A stretch of 64,000 nt of DNA from Marivivens sp. LCG002 (GTDB lineage Bacteria; Pseudomonadota; Alphaproteobacteria; Rhodobacterales; Rhodobacteraceae), in assembly GCF_030264275.1 (NCBI RefSeq), contig NZ_CP127165.1, forward strand, positions 2,220,001 to 2,284,000, given 5' to 3'. Under the pieces are notes generated by a model. The model was not told the origin of the DNA. It searched no databases and saw only the letters and a program-made list of their open reading frames with translations. The translations under genes were made by a program, and so were the position numbers. Positions 1 to 8,507 of the stretch are shown in pieces. Position 1 is the stretch's first letter. The number at the start of each line of letters is the position of its first letter.

Positions 1-1
1 C

Positions 2-865
2 AACTGGAAGGCCATGCTTTTGCGGAGCCTTTACAAATCCACGCGTGCCGCGCTTGAAACAGGTCTCGAGGATCTCAATCGCGAAAGCCGCGAGGCGGAG
101 GCCAAAAAGAGCCTGCGAGAGGCGCTTGCAAAATGGGATGCAAAGGATCTGCGCCACGAAACATCGCGGCACTATGGCCCCTATTGGCAGGGCCTGCCTG
201 CTGATGCGCATGTCATCTTTGCGAACCTGCTTCTCGGGATCAGCGACAGCGAAATCCGCATCGACCTCAAACCCGACGAGGATCGTGATGCGACACGCGC
301 CTGCTTTGCGATGGCCGACCACCCCGGTCTTTTCAGTCGCATGACGGGCGCGCTTGCGCTTGTCGGGGCCAACGTTGTGGACGCACGCACCTATACGTCC
401 AAGGACGGCTATGCGACCGCGATTTTCTGGATTCAGGATGCGGACGGCCACCCCTATGAGGCCGCGCGCCTTCCGCGTCTGTCCCAGATGATCGAGCGCA
501 CACTCAAGGGCGAAGTCATCGCCCGCGAAGCACTCAAGGACCGCGACAAGATCAAGAAGCGCGAACAGGCTTTCCGTGTGGCGACCTCGATCACCTTCGA
601 CAACGAAGGCTCCGAGATTTATACCATCATCGAAGTGGACACGCGCGACCGCCCCGGTCTTTTGTTCGACCTCACGCGGACCCTGGCGGCCAACAACGTC
701 TATATCGCATCGGCAATGATCGCGACATATGGCGAGCAGGTGGTGGACACCTTTTATGTCAAAGACATGTTCGGCCTCAAATTCCATGCCGAAAGCCGCC
801 GAACCGCGCTCGAGAAAAAACTGCGAGAAGCGATCGAACAGGGCGCGGCACGTGCACGCGCATGA
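2..865 (+). CDS. glnD: [Protein-PII] uridylyltransferase GlnD, C-terminal part
   Basis: Partial gene: the reading frame is open from base 2 and the start lies before the window. About 287 C-terminal residues are present. They contain two ACT domains with the repeated motif D(H/R)PGLF/LFDL, around residues 105-150 and 215-265 of the visible part. This tandem ACT tail is the glutamine-sensing end of GlnD, the bifunctional uridylyltransferase/uridylyl-removing enzyme that modifies PII proteins in nitrogen control. The nucleotidyltransferase and HD domains would lie upstream and cannot be checked. murJ follows 99 bp downstream on the same strand. Assignment rests on the ACT pair and the flanking linker; I am confident. 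Confidence 0.93.
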   Translation, partial: NWKAMLLRSLYKSTRAALETGLEDLNRESREAEAKKSLREALAKWDAKDLRHETSRHYGPYWQGLPADAHVIFANLLLGISDSEIRIDLKPDEDRDATRACFAMADHPGLFSRMTGALALVGANVVDARTYTSKDGYATAIFWIQDADGHPYEAARLPRLSQMIERTLKGEVIAREALKDRDKIKKREQAFRVATSITFDNEGSEIYTIIEVDTRDRPGLLFDLTRTLAANNVYIASAMIATYGEQVVDTFYVKDMFGLKFHAESRRTALEKKLREAIEQGAARARA

Positions 866-964
866 ACGTCGCCCGTGGCGGTTCAGACCACCACGGGCAA
901 ATAAGCGTGGCGGCGGCAAAGCCTCCGCGATAAAAGGTCTCGAAATTTCAGCATAGGCAGAGCC

Positions 965-2512
965 GTGAAACCCGCCCGTCTTGTCAACGGTTTTATGACC
1001 GTAGGTCTTTGGACCCTCGTTTCCCGCGTTATGGGTTTTGCCCGTGATATGATGATCGCCGCCTATCTCGGGACCGGCCCCATCGCCGAAGCGTTCCTGA
1101 TCGCGTTCAGCCTTCCCAACATGTTCCGCCGTTTTTTTGCCGAAGGCGCGTTCAACATGGCCTTTGTGCCGATGTTCTCGAAACGGCTCGAATCCGGCGA
1201 TGACCCGAACGGGTTTGCGCGTGACGCATTTACGGGGCTGGCCACGGTTCTGATCGGGTTCACCGTCGTCGCGATGCTTTTCATGCCCGCTCTGGTGCTC
1301 CTGATGGCGAGCGGCTTTGCTGGGGACGAACGCTTCGAGCTCTCGGTCCTCTTCGGACGCATCGCGTTCCCCTATATCCTCTTCATCTCGCTTGCTGCGC
1401 TTTTGTCGGGTGTTCTCAATTCCGCAGGGCGCTTTGTCGCGGCAGCGGCGGCTCCGGTGCTACTCAACCTTTTCTTCATCAGCGCACTTGTGATCGGCGA
1501 TCTCTTGGGATGGGATACCGGACTTACCCTCGCTTGGACGGTTCCGATTGCGGGCTTCGGGCAATTTGCCTTGGTCTGGATGGCAGCGAAACGTGCAGGG
1601 TTCACCATCGTCCCCAAGCGCCCGAGACTGACGCCCGATCTCAAGCGGCTTGCCATCATCGCAGCCCCCGCAGCGCTCGCCGGAGGCGTGGTGCAGATCA
1701 ATCTTCTGGTCGGCCGTCAGGTTTCAAGCTTTTTCGACGGGGCGGTGGCGTGGCTGTCCTATGCCGACCGACTCTATCAACTTCCTTTGGGGGTTGTCGG
1801 CATTGCCGTCGGTGTCGTGCTTTTGCCCGAACTTTCCCGAAGATTGCGCGCAGGCGATACCGTTGGGGGGCGCGACGCCTTTAACCGTGCAACCGAATTC
1901 AGTCTGATGCTCACCGTGCCTGCCGCTGCGGCCCTCGTGGCGATCCCCGTCCCGCTTGTCGAAACGCTGTTCGAGCGCGGGGCCTTCACGGACAAGGATA
2001 CGCTCAACACCGCACTGGCTGTCGCGGTCTATGGACTTGGGCTTCCGGCATTCGTGCTCCAAAAATCGCTCCAGCCGCTGTTCTTTGCCCGCGAAGATAC
2101 CAAGCGCCCGTTTTACGCGGCCCTGTTCTCGATGGTGGTCAATGCGGGTCTTGCCATCGGGCTGAGTGCCCAGATCGGCTTTATCGCCGCCGCCGTCGGC
2201 ACCACGCTATCGGGCTGGGCGACGGTCGTCGTGCTTTGGGTCTGGAGCCGTGGTTATGGCGACGCCGCAACCTTCGACACACGCCTGAAGAAGCGCGCAT
2301 GGCGCATCCTTCTAAGCTCGGTCTTTATGGGAATGATCCTCTGGATCTGTTCCGACATCCTTCACATGTTCTTCGAGATGATGGGGCTCAAAGAACTCGC
2401 GCTTTTGCTTTTGATCTTCCTCGGGTTCCTGAGCTACTTCGGCATCGGCCAAACCATCGGCGCGTTCCAGCTGAGCGAGATCAAAGGCTTTGTCCGTCGC
2501 CGTCAGCGCTGA
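965..2512 (+). CDS. murJ: Lipid II flippase MurJ
   Basis: Protein of 515 residues starting at GTG, the usual length for MurJ/MviN. It is a polytopic inner-membrane protein of the MOP superfamily with about 14 hydrophobic segments. The N-terminal region carries the family signature: SRVMGFARDMMIAAYLG, then FLIAFSLPNMFRRFFAEGAF, about residues 20-60. MurJ flips lipid-linked peptidoglycan precursor to the periplasm. The end overlaps the convergent rhomboid-like gene by 10 bp. The GTG is the only start that keeps the conserved N-terminus with a short leader. Confident on family. Confidence 0.95.
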   Translation: MKPARLVNGFMTVGLWTLVSRVMGFARDMMIAAYLGTGPIAEAFLIAFSLPNMFRRFFAEGAFNMAFVPMFSKRLESGDDPNGFARDAFTGLATVLIGFTVVAMLFMPALVLLMASGFAGDERFELSVLFGRIAFPYILFISLAALLSGVLNSAGRFVAAAAAPVLLNLFFISALVIGDLLGWDTGLTLAWTVPIAGFGQFALVWMAAKRAGFTIVPKRPRLTPDLKRLAIIAAPAALAGGVVQINLLVGRQVSSFFDGAVAWLSYADRLYQLPLGVVGIAVGVVLLPELSRRLRAGDTVGGRDAFNRATEFSLMLTVPAAAALVAIPVPLVETLFERGAFTDKDTLNTALAVAVYGLGLPAFVLQKSLQPLFFAREDTKRPFYAALFSMVVNAGLAIGLSAQIGFIAAAVGTTLSGWATVVVLWVWSRGYGDAATFDTRLKKRAWRILLSSVFMGMILWICSDILHMFFEMMGLKELALLLLIFLGFLSYFGIGQTIGAFQLSEIKGFVRRRQR

Positions 2513-3225
2513 CGCAAGCGGGCCACGAAGGTGGCCCAGCCCCCCGGCCCGAGGATCGGGGAAAGCACCAAGCCCGTCACAAAACCCGAAAGGCTTGCGA
2601 TCCCGAAATAGATCATGATAGCCGAAGGGTCGGCCTCAAAGAACCCGAAGGCCGTGAGAAGCTTGAGGATCAACCCCCAAACGATCTGGATCAACACAAC
2701 AAAGGTGATGAGGCCAAAAGCCTTCCACTTGTTGTTTCCCGAATGCTCGAGCTCGAGCCAGCGCAAATAGCTATAGGCACCGATAAGGCCATAAACCGCG
2801 GGGAACGATCCAAAGAGCGGCATGTTTTGTGGGGTCACGATCCCGAAGACGAGCCCCCCGACAATACCGGCGGCAACAAAGGTCATCAGAATGGAGAGCG
2901 GCTTCCAGCTCTCGCCGATGAACTTGCCAAGGGCCAAGAGCATCGCGCTCGCAAAGATCACGGGCACCCATCCTGCATTGATGAAGGAATAGCCGATGAG
3001 GCGGCGCGTCATGTAATAGGAGAGATCCCCAAGGCCGAAAATGCGATCGATCACAGCCGGCGAAACCGCGAATTGGTCGATCCAGTCGAGTCGCCAACCG
3101 ACGGCGGTTGGACCACCGATAATGCCTGCGTTGCCCAGAGTGATGGCGATCTCGACCCCGACAATGATGAAAACCAGAACCAGAACGGGCACGGGAACCG
3201 AGTTAAACGGGCTTTCTTGCTGCAC
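2503..3225 (-). CDS. Rhomboid-family membrane protein lacking catalytic residues
   Basis: 240-residue membrane protein with about six to seven hydrophobic segments and rhomboid-like organisation. The start is GTG, preceded by a strong GGAGG 6 bp upstream. Where active rhomboid proteases have GASGAxxGLxG, this protein has GSFPAVYGLIG, so the nucleophile position is Phe. Where active ones have AHxGG in the last core helix, it has ASLSGF, so the catalytic His is Ser. The HxxxN region of helix 2 reads FINAGWVPVIFAS, also without the usual residues. It is therefore probably a non-proteolytic rhomboid-like protein. Its function is unknown. It lies convergent to murJ and divergent from trpS. Confidence 0.75.
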   Translation of the reverse strand: MQQESPFNSVPVPVLVLVFIIVGVEIAITLGNAGIIGGPTAVGWRLDWIDQFAVSPAVIDRIFGLGDLSYYMTRRLIGYSFINAGWVPVIFASAMLLALGKFIGESWKPLSILMTFVAAGIVGGLVFGIVTPQNMPLFGSFPAVYGLIGAYSYLRWLELEHSGNNKWKAFGLITFVVLIQIVWGLILKLLTAFGFFEADPSAIMIYFGIASLSGFVTGLVLSPILGPGGWATFVARLRQR

Positions 3226-3314
3226 TTTGACCTCCGTCGACCGCCAATCTGTTGACGGTCCTTCCTCCCCTCGGTAAGCCGTTCTGACCTTAATATCCAG
3301 CCCCGGAGCGTTCC

Positions 3315-4337
3315 ATGACCGAGACCAAATTCACACCACGCGTGTTTTCGGGTATCAAACCGTCCGGCGGCCTGACCCTCGGCAACTATCTCGGCGCGAT
3401 CAAGCGCTTTGTCGACATGCAGGGCGGGCAGTTCGAGACGATCTATTGTGTGGTTGATCTCCACGCGATTACCGTCTGGCAGGACCCCAAGGAACTCGCC
3501 GATGCGACCCGCGAAGTGGCAGCAGGTTATCTTGCCTCGGGGATTGATCCTGAAAAATCCATCCTCTTCAATCAGGCACAGGTTTCGGGCCATGCCGAGC
3601 TTGGCTGGATTTTCAATTGCGTCGCGCGTGTGGGCTGGATGAACCGCATGACCCAGTTCAAGGACAAAGCAGGGTCAGGCAAAGACGCCGAGGCTGCCTC
3701 GCTCGGGCTTTACGCTTACCCGTCCCTGATGGCGGCCGACATTCTGCTTTATCACGCCACCCACGTTCCTGTCGGCGAGGACCAGAAGCAGCATGTCGAG
3801 CTGACCCGCGACATCGCGAAAAAGTTCAACCATGACTTCAAGGTGGACTTCTTCCCCGAAACGATCCCCGTGATCGAGGGCCCTGCGATGCGGGTCATGA
3901 ACCTTCGCGACGGCACCAAAAAGATGTCCAAATCGGGCGAGTCCGATATGGAACGCATCAATATGACCGACGATGCGGACACGATCTCGAAAAAGTTCAA
4001 AAAAGCTAAGACCGACCCAGAGCCGCTTCCCGAAACGCTCGACGGTCTTGCCGAACGTCCCGAAGCCCGCAACCTCGTCAACATTTATGCCGCGTTGAAC
4101 GATATGACCAACGAACAGGTTATTGCCGAATATGCAGGCGCGGGTTGGGGCAAGTTCAAACCTGCGCTTGCCGATCTTGCCGTCGAAAAGCTCGCTCCGA
4201 TTTCGGGCGAAATGGCGCGTATGATGCAGGACCGCGCCGAGATCGACCGCATCCTCTCGCGAGGGGCCGACCGCGCACGCGAGATCGCCGAGCCGATCCT
4301 CAAGCAGACCTACGAAATCGTCGGTCTATTGCGCTGA
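3315..4337 (+). CDS. trpS: Tryptophanyl-tRNA synthetase
   Basis: 340-residue class I aminoacyl-tRNA synthetase that charges tRNA-Trp. The N-terminal ATP-binding signature appears as [13 protein letters not shown] (a TLGN version of HIGH), about residues 16-28. The second signature, [10 protein letters not shown], contains a perfect KMSKS, about residues 202-206. The length matches bacterial TrpS. The ATG has GGAG about 6 bp upstream. A GC-rich hairpin follows the stop codon. It appears monocistronic, divergent from the rhomboid-like gene. Confidence 0.97.
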   Translation: MTETKFTPRVFSGIKPSGGLTLGNYLGAIKRFVDMQGGQFETIYCVVDLHAITVWQDPKELADATREVAAGYLASGIDPEKSILFNQAQVSGHAELGWIFNCVARVGWMNRMTQFKDKAGSGKDAEAASLGLYAYPSLMAADILLYHATHVPVGEDQKQHVELTRDIAKKFNHDFKVDFFPETIPVIEGPAMRVMNLRDGTKKMSKSGESDMERINMTDDADTISKKFKKAKTDPEPLPETLDGLAERPEARNLVNIYAALNDMTNEQVIAEYAGAGWGKFKPALADLAVEKLAPISGEMARMMQDRAEIDRILSRGADRAREIAEPILKQTYEIVGLLR

Positions 4338-4346
4338 ACCTGTCTG

Positions 4347-4368
4347 GCGGGGCCTCGCGCCCCGCTTT
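4347..4368 (+). terminator. Rho-independent-like terminator of trpS
   Basis: A 7-bp GC stem, GCGGGGC and GCCCCGC with a 5-nt loop, starts 9 bp after the trpS stop and is followed by TTTC. The T tract is short, so termination strength is uncertain. Confidence 0.6.
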
Positions 4369-4585
4369 CACCTCAGGCCCGATCGAACCGCGCACGAAAT
4401 CCGTCACAATTCTGAATCCGACTCGGCTCAGGCTGGGCTTGCATGCCACTTGTGCTGTGCATCCCTGACGATCCGGCTTGTCCCTGCCGGTCACCTTTGC
4501 GCGTTCGGCCTCCCCTGCCGGACGCGCATCTTTGTTGCGCCGTTTGCTTGGATCAGCCAATATCGCTCCGAGCAAGGAGACCAGA

Positions 4586-5041
4586 ATGCGCAAATTCCTC
4601 GTCGTATTGGATGATAGCCGTGAATGTTTGAACGCGATGCGGTTCGCCGCAATGCGGGCCAAGAACACCGGCGCTGGTGTTGCGATCCTTTCTGTGATCC
4701 CGCCCGATGAGTTCAATCACTGGATCGGTGTCGGTGAACTGATGCGCGAAGAGGCCCGAGAGCGTATCCATGCGCATTTCGAAGTCTTTGCAAAATGGAT
4801 GCGTGACCGCCAGAACATCTCGCCCGAGCTGATCATCCGCGAAGGCGAGGCCGTCCAACAGATCCTCGACGTGATCACGGAGAACCCTGAAATCGGTGTT
4901 TTGGTTCTGGGGGCGGGCAATGACAAAAAGGGCCCCGGCCCCTTGGTCAGCCAGCTTTCCCGCCAATCAGGAAGCCTCCCCGTGCCAATCACCATCGTTC
5001 CGGGCGATCTGTCCAAAGATCAGCTCGAAGCCATTACCTAA
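4586..5041 (+). CDS. Universal stress protein (UspA family)
   Basis: 151-residue protein with the UspA alpha/beta fold. It has an N-terminal beta strand FLVVLDDSRECLNAMRFA, a middle motif around SVIPPDEF, and a C-terminal nucleotide-binding region with VLVLGAGNDKKGPGPLVSQL, a variant of the GxxGxxxxxxG(S/T) loop. I chose the ATG at 4586 because AAGGAG lies 6 bp upstream and homology begins there; the frame is open further upstream but that part looks unlike Usp. Such proteins bind ATP or respond to stress in the cytoplasm, and the specific trigger cannot be read here. It is monocistronic, followed by an inverted repeat. Confidence 0.88.
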   Translation: MRKFLVVLDDSRECLNAMRFAAMRAKNTGAGVAILSVIPPDEFNHWIGVGELMREEARERIHAHFEVFAKWMRDRQNISPELIIREGEAVQQILDVITENPEIGVLVLGAGNDKKGPGPLVSQLSRQSGSLPVPITIVPGDLSKDQLEAIT

Positions 5042-5100
5042 GAGCGGATGGCAACGACACAGCGCAAGGCTTCCGTCGTTCACTTTTCCATGCCGCGCAC

Positions 5101-5131
5101 AAAATAACGTTACCAATCAAAGCGTTATTTT
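5101..5131 (+). repeat. Inverted repeat AAAATAACG / CGTTATTTT
   Basis: Perfect 9-bp arms separated by 13 nt, located 60 bp after the usp gene. The right arm ends in TTTT, so it could act as a weak terminator. Equally it could be an operator for the downstream secreted-protein gene. Confidence 0.45.
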
Positions 5132-5207
5132 CGCGACGGGAGCGATTTCGATCTTCGTATCAAACGGGCGAACACACTCGCTGATACAAAATCGAAAGGC
5201 TAGAACG

Positions 5208-5552
5208 ATGAAATTCAAAGCTCTCCTCCCCGTTGTCGCGGTCATTGCATCCTTGGGCGCGGCTACGGCATCCACCGCAGCAGGCTACAACTACTTCGGC
5301 TCGCTCGAGACAAATCTTTCGAGCGGAAACACGGTAGAGGTCGGATTGGTCCGCGCCGAGGCTCAAGGCGTCGTCGAAATCTATGACTATCACTACGGCG
5401 AACGGGACGCCCTTCTCGGAACAAAAACCGTCCAAAGTGGCGCAAACGGAGACGTTGCCGTCGACATCGACGCCGAGCATTCGGGCACGGTTCTCGCTGT
5501 TCTCAAGGTCGGAGGCCAAGAGGTCGCACAGCAGGTCTTTACCTTTGACTAA
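5208..5552 (+). CDS. Small secreted protein of unknown function
   Basis: 114-residue protein. It has a clear Sec signal peptide at residues 1-25: positively charged start, hydrophobic core and an Ala-rich cleavage region ending near STAAG. The mature part is about 90 residues, Gly/Val/Ala-rich with predicted short beta strands and no cysteine. It is therefore likely periplasmic or exported. I do not recognise a domain. The start was placed at the ATG in front of the signal peptide; the frame is open much further upstream, but that part overlaps usp. A hairpin follows the gene. Confidence 0.7.
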   Translation: MKFKALLPVVAVIASLGAATASTAAGYNYFGSLETNLSSGNTVEVGLVRAEAQGVVEIYDYHYGERDALLGTKTVQSGANGDVAVDIDAEHSGTVLAVLKVGGQEVAQQVFTFD

Positions 5553-5566
5553 GGTTAACGGCGAAC

Positions 5567-5590
5567 GCGGGGTTCCGACATGGACCCCGC
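5567..5590 (+). terminator. Hairpin after the secreted-protein gene
   Basis: Arms GCGGGGTTCC and GGACCCCGC with one bulged base and a 5-nt loop, 14 bp after the stop. No T tract follows, so it is only a possible terminator or RNA stabiliser. Confidence 0.4.
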
Positions 5591-5638
5591 GCAAGCGCAT
5601 TGCGTGCGCGGTCTTCTCACTTTAGAATGGTTCCAACA

Positions 5639-5667
5639 TTGACATAGGGGTCAGGTCGCACCATATA
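5639..5667 (+). promoter_or_regulatory. Possible sigma-70 promoter of the nfu gene
   Basis: A perfect TTGACA at 5639-5644 is followed after 17 bp by CATATA at 5662-5667. This is about 28 bp before the nfu start codon. The -35 match is strong, the -10 only partial. Confidence 0.45.
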
Positions 5668-5694
5668 GAGCCTGACAAAAAAGGTTGGCTAATC

Positions 5695-6255
5695 ATGTTT
5701 ATCCAGACAGAATCCACGCCGAACCCGGCGACGCTCAAATTCCTTCCGGGTCAAACTGTACTCGAAGCCGGCACTGCCGACTTCCCCTCGTCCGAGGCCG
5801 CCAAAGCTTCACCGCTTGCAACCCGTCTTTTCGCGATCACGGGCGTGTCGGGTGTCTTTTTCGGCAATGACTTTGTGACCGTCACCAAGTCCGAAAGCAC
5901 CGAATGGGACCATATCAAGCCCGCGATCCTTGGGGCGATCATGGAACACTTCCAGTCGGGCGCTGCGATCATGGACGGTCCGCAAGCATCGGCTCATGGT
6001 GACAACCACGCCACCGAAGACACCGAGATCGTCAACCAGATCAAAGAGCTTCTCGACACGCGCGTGCGCCCTGCCGTTGCGCAGGACGGTGGCGACATCA
6101 CGTTCCACGGCTTCGAACGCGGTATCGTTTATCTCCACATGCAAGGCGCCTGTGCGGGCTGCCCTTCGTCGACGCTCACCCTCAAAATGGGGATCGAGAA
6201 CCTTTTGCGGCACTACATCCCCGAAGTGCTCGAAGTGCGTCCGGTCGCGGCCTAA
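5695..6255 (+). CDS. NifU-family iron-sulfur cluster scaffold (Nfu type)
   Basis: 186-residue protein with two domains. The N-terminal Nfu_N domain starts MFIQTESTPNPATLKFLPG and covers about residues 1-90. The C-terminal NifU-like domain (about 110-186) contains VAQDGGDITF and the cluster-binding CAGCPSS (CxxC). Such proteins receive Fe-S clusters and pass them to targets such as aconitase or lipoate synthase. The gene is 8 bp upstream of tsaB, so probably in one operon with tsaB and rimI. The family is certain. The symbol varies between organisms and is left empty. Confidence 0.93.
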   Translation: MFIQTESTPNPATLKFLPGQTVLEAGTADFPSSEAAKASPLATRLFAITGVSGVFFGNDFVTVTKSESTEWDHIKPAILGAIMEHFQSGAAIMDGPQASAHGDNHATEDTEIVNQIKELLDTRVRPAVAQDGGDITFHGFERGIVYLHMQGACAGCPSSTLTLKMGIENLLRHYIPEVLEVRPVAA

Positions 6256-6263
6256 CCCGCCTT

Positions 6264-6860
6264 ATGACAGTTCAGCCGACACTTTTGGCTTTCGATACAT
6301 CGGCGGCGTATTGCGCCGCCGCTCTTCTTTTGCACGGCCAAATCATCACCCGCGTCGATGAGATGAAAAAAGGGCAGGCCGAGCACCTCATGCCCATGCT
6401 GAACGAGATGCTGAGCGAGGCGGGCCTTGGATGGCAAGATCTCGACGGGATCGGTGTCGGTCTCGGGCCCGGAAATTTCACTGGTATCCGTATCTCGGTT
6501 GCGGCCGCGCGAGGGATTGCGCTCGCCCTCGGGAAACCCGCGATCGGTGTGAACGGCTTCGAGGCTCGGGCGCATGGCTACGCTCGTCCGATTGTGGCGA
6601 CCATCCCCGCTCCCCGCGAAAACCACTATGTCCAAACCTTTGCGGACAGCGGACCGGATGAACCCCGTCTCGAACCGCTTTCGGACTTTGCGCCGACCTG
6701 TCCGGTCGCACCCGAAGCCGATGCACAGACCCTTATCCGCAACGTCGCTTTGATCGCGGCAAGCCGTTTGGGCACGCCGCAACCGCGCCCTGCCCCGCTT
6801 TATGTGCGCGCAGCAGACGCCGCCCCGCCGCGCGACCCCGCTCCGGTGATCCTCTCGTGA
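6264..6860 (+). CDS. tsaB: tRNA threonylcarbamoyladenosine biosynthesis protein TsaB
   Basis: 198-residue ASKHA-fold protein. The N-terminus reads LLAFDTSAAYCAAALL. The motif GVGLGPGNFTGIRISVAAARGIAL (positions 71-94, key part GPGNFTGIRI) is diagnostic for TsaB. It partners TsaD and TsaE in making t6A37 of ANN-decoding tRNAs. It overlaps the next gene by a GTGA junction, so the two are translationally coupled, as is common for tsaB-rimI. It is slightly short compared with the E. coli protein (231). Confidence 0.93.
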   Translation: MTVQPTLLAFDTSAAYCAAALLLHGQIITRVDEMKKGQAEHLMPMLNEMLSEAGLGWQDLDGIGVGLGPGNFTGIRISVAAARGIALALGKPAIGVNGFEARAHGYARPIVATIPAPRENHYVQTFADSGPDEPRLEPLSDFAPTCPVAPEADAQTLIRNVALIAASRLGTPQPRPAPLYVRAADAAPPRDPAPVILS

Positions 6861-7279
6861 CACCGCAGACCATGGCCGAAATCTATGCCGAGGCCTTCCC
6901 CACCAGCAGACCATGGACGGCGGAAGAGTTCGCGGACTTTGGGACCAATCGTTTGTGCTTTTTTACGATCCTCCCCGACTTCGGCTTTGCCCTCGGACAG
7001 GTAATTGAAGACGAGGTCGAACTTTTGACCATCGCGATCAGACCCGAAAACCAGGGTCAGGGCCTTGGCGGAAAACTGCTGGACCAATTCCACCAAGATG
7101 CTGTTTCGCGGGGTGCAAAGATGATCCTCCTCGAGGTGGCCGAAGACAATATATCGGCCAGAGCGCTCTATCAGAGGTCAGGATATAGCGAATCGGGACG
7201 CCGGAAAGGGTATTACAAACGCTCGGATTCAAGCGTAACGGACGCCGTTCTCATGCGGCGGTCGCTTTCCGAGGCATAA
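6857..7279 (+). CDS. rimI: GNAT N-acetyltransferase, RimI-like
   Basis: 140-residue GNAT-fold enzyme. The acetyl-CoA pyrophosphate loop appears as IRPENQGQGLGGKLLDQF (a Q/R-x-x-G-x-G/A variant), followed by LLEVAEDNISARALYQRSGY, typical of RimI. RimI acetylates the N-terminus of ribosomal protein bS18. Substrate assignment relies on the tsaB-rimI coupling, since GNAT sequences alone do not fix the substrate. The start is a GTG overlapping the tsaB stop. Confidence 0.8.
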   Translation: MTPQTMAEIYAEAFPTSRPWTAEEFADFGTNRLCFFTILPDFGFALGQVIEDEVELLTIAIRPENQGQGLGGKLLDQFHQDAVSRGAKMILLEVAEDNISARALYQRSGYSESGRRKGYYKRSDSSVTDAVLMRRSLSEA

Positions 7280-7281
7280 TT

Positions 7282-7299
7282 TTTGATCATTCGGTCAAA
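7282..7299. promoter_or_regulatory. Candidate operator upstream of the nucleoside transporter
   Basis: Near-perfect inverted repeat TTTGATC-ATTC-GGTCAAA (one mismatch in 7-bp arms), 132 bp before the binding-protein start. A further TTGACC half-site lies at 7327-7332. It is a plausible binding site for a regulator of purine-nucleoside uptake, which is not encoded nearby. Confidence 0.35.
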
Positions 7300-7430
7300 G
7301 TGACGTTGCAAGACATCAGATTCATGTTGACCGTCTCAAGTGTCTGAATCCAAACTCCCAATAGACACGACAGATGTCTCTACCTGCGAGGACACTTGAC
7401 CTCGCAGAGAAAACCACTTGGGAGAAACAA

Positions 7431-8426
7431 ATGACCCTCACAACGAAATTCCTCAGCGCGACCGCGGCGCTTGCCCTTTCTGCAGGCGCAGCTTTCGCCG
7501 ATCCCGCGATCATCTATGATCTTGGCGGCAAGTTCGACAAATCCTTCAACGAGAGCGCCTATAACGGTGCAGAGCGTTGGGCCAAGGAAACGGGCGGCAC
7601 CTATGCCGAGGTCGAGATCCAGACCGACGCCCAGCGCGAGCAAGCGATCCGTCGCTTTGCCGAAGCAGGCAACAACCCGATCGTGATGGCTGGCTTCTCC
7701 TGGTCGACCCCGCTCTCCGAAGTCGCTGCCGACTATCCCGACACCAAGTTTGCTGTGATCGACGGTGTGGTCGAAGCAGAAAACGTGCGCTCGATCGTCT
7801 TCTCCGAGCAGGAAGGCTCCTACCTCGTCGGTATGATGGCGGCCATGGCCTCCGAGACCGGCACTGTGGGCTTTATCGGCGGCATGGACATCCCGCTGAT
7901 CCGCCGTTTTGCCTGTGGCTACGCACAGGGCGCCAAGGCTGTAAATGCTGACGCGACCGTCATTGCGAACATGACCGGCACCACCCCTGCCGCTTGGAAC
8001 GATCCGGTAAAAGGTTCGGAACTCACCCAAGCCCAGATCAGCCAGGGTGCTGACGTTGTTTACGCAGCAGCAGGCGGCACCGGTGTTGGCGTTCTCCAGA
8101 CCGCAGCCGACTCGGGCATTCTCTCGATCGGCGTGGACAGCAACCAGAACTACCTCCACCCGGGTAAGGTCCTGACCTCGATGCTCAAGCGCGTTGACAA
8201 CGCCGTTTTCGACAGCTTCAGCGCGGGCGAAGGTCTTGAAGCAGGCTTCAACGTCATGGGCGTTGCGAACGGTGGCGTTGGCTACTCGCTCGACGAATTC
8301 AACGCATCGCTCGTTTCGGACGAGATGAAGGCCGCCGTAGACGCCGCCGCTGCGGAAATCGCTTCGGGTGCGCTTTCGGTCCACGACTATATGTCGGACG
8401 AAACCTGCCCTGCGCTTGAGTTCTAA
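7431..8426 (+). CDS. BMP-family ABC transporter substrate-binding protein
   Basis: 331-residue periplasmic binding protein with a signal peptide of about 22 residues ending near AGAAFA. The mature part has the BMP/Med family layout: IYDLGGKFDKSFNESAYNGAERW near the N-terminus (key part DKSFNESAYNG) and VGFIGGMDIPLIRRF in the middle. BMP proteins such as PnrA and BmpA bind purine nucleosides. The three genes after it encode the rest of the transporter and then purine-nucleoside phosphorylase, which supports a nucleoside ligand. I placed the start at the ATG with GGAG 6 bp upstream. A strong terminator follows directly. Confidence 0.9.
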   Translation: MTLTTKFLSATAALALSAGAAFADPAIIYDLGGKFDKSFNESAYNGAERWAKETGGTYAEVEIQTDAQREQAIRRFAEAGNNPIVMAGFSWSTPLSEVAADYPDTKFAVIDGVVEAENVRSIVFSEQEGSYLVGMMAAMASETGTVGFIGGMDIPLIRRFACGYAQGAKAVNADATVIANMTGTTPAAWNDPVKGSELTQAQISQGADVVYAAAGGTGVGVLQTAADSGILSIGVDSNQNYLHPGKVLTSMLKRVDNAVFDSFSAGEGLEAGFNVMGVANGGVGYSLDEFNASLVSDEMKAAVDAAAAEIASGALSVHDYMSDETCPALEF

Positions 8427-8447
8427 TCCAAGCCTTTGAACTGACAG

Positions 8448-8481
8448 AGGCCGCGTCCATCCATGTGACGCGGCCTTTTTT
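8448..8481 (+). terminator. Intrinsic terminator between binding protein and ATPase
   Basis: A 10-bp stem, AGGCCGCGTC and GACGCGGCCT, with a 9-nt loop and six Ts. It lies 21 bp after the binding-protein stop and 26 bp before the ATPase start. Partial read-through would explain high binding-protein and lower membrane-component expression. Confidence 0.85.
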
Positions 8482-8507
8482 CCAATTGAGAACACGGTGA
8501 TTTTCCG

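Noticed and set aside
2236-3255. 339-codon plus-strand frame over the end of murJ and the rhomboid-like gene
   Set aside because: Low-complexity hydrophilic antisense/shifted frame; the membrane-protein reading of both strands is far better.
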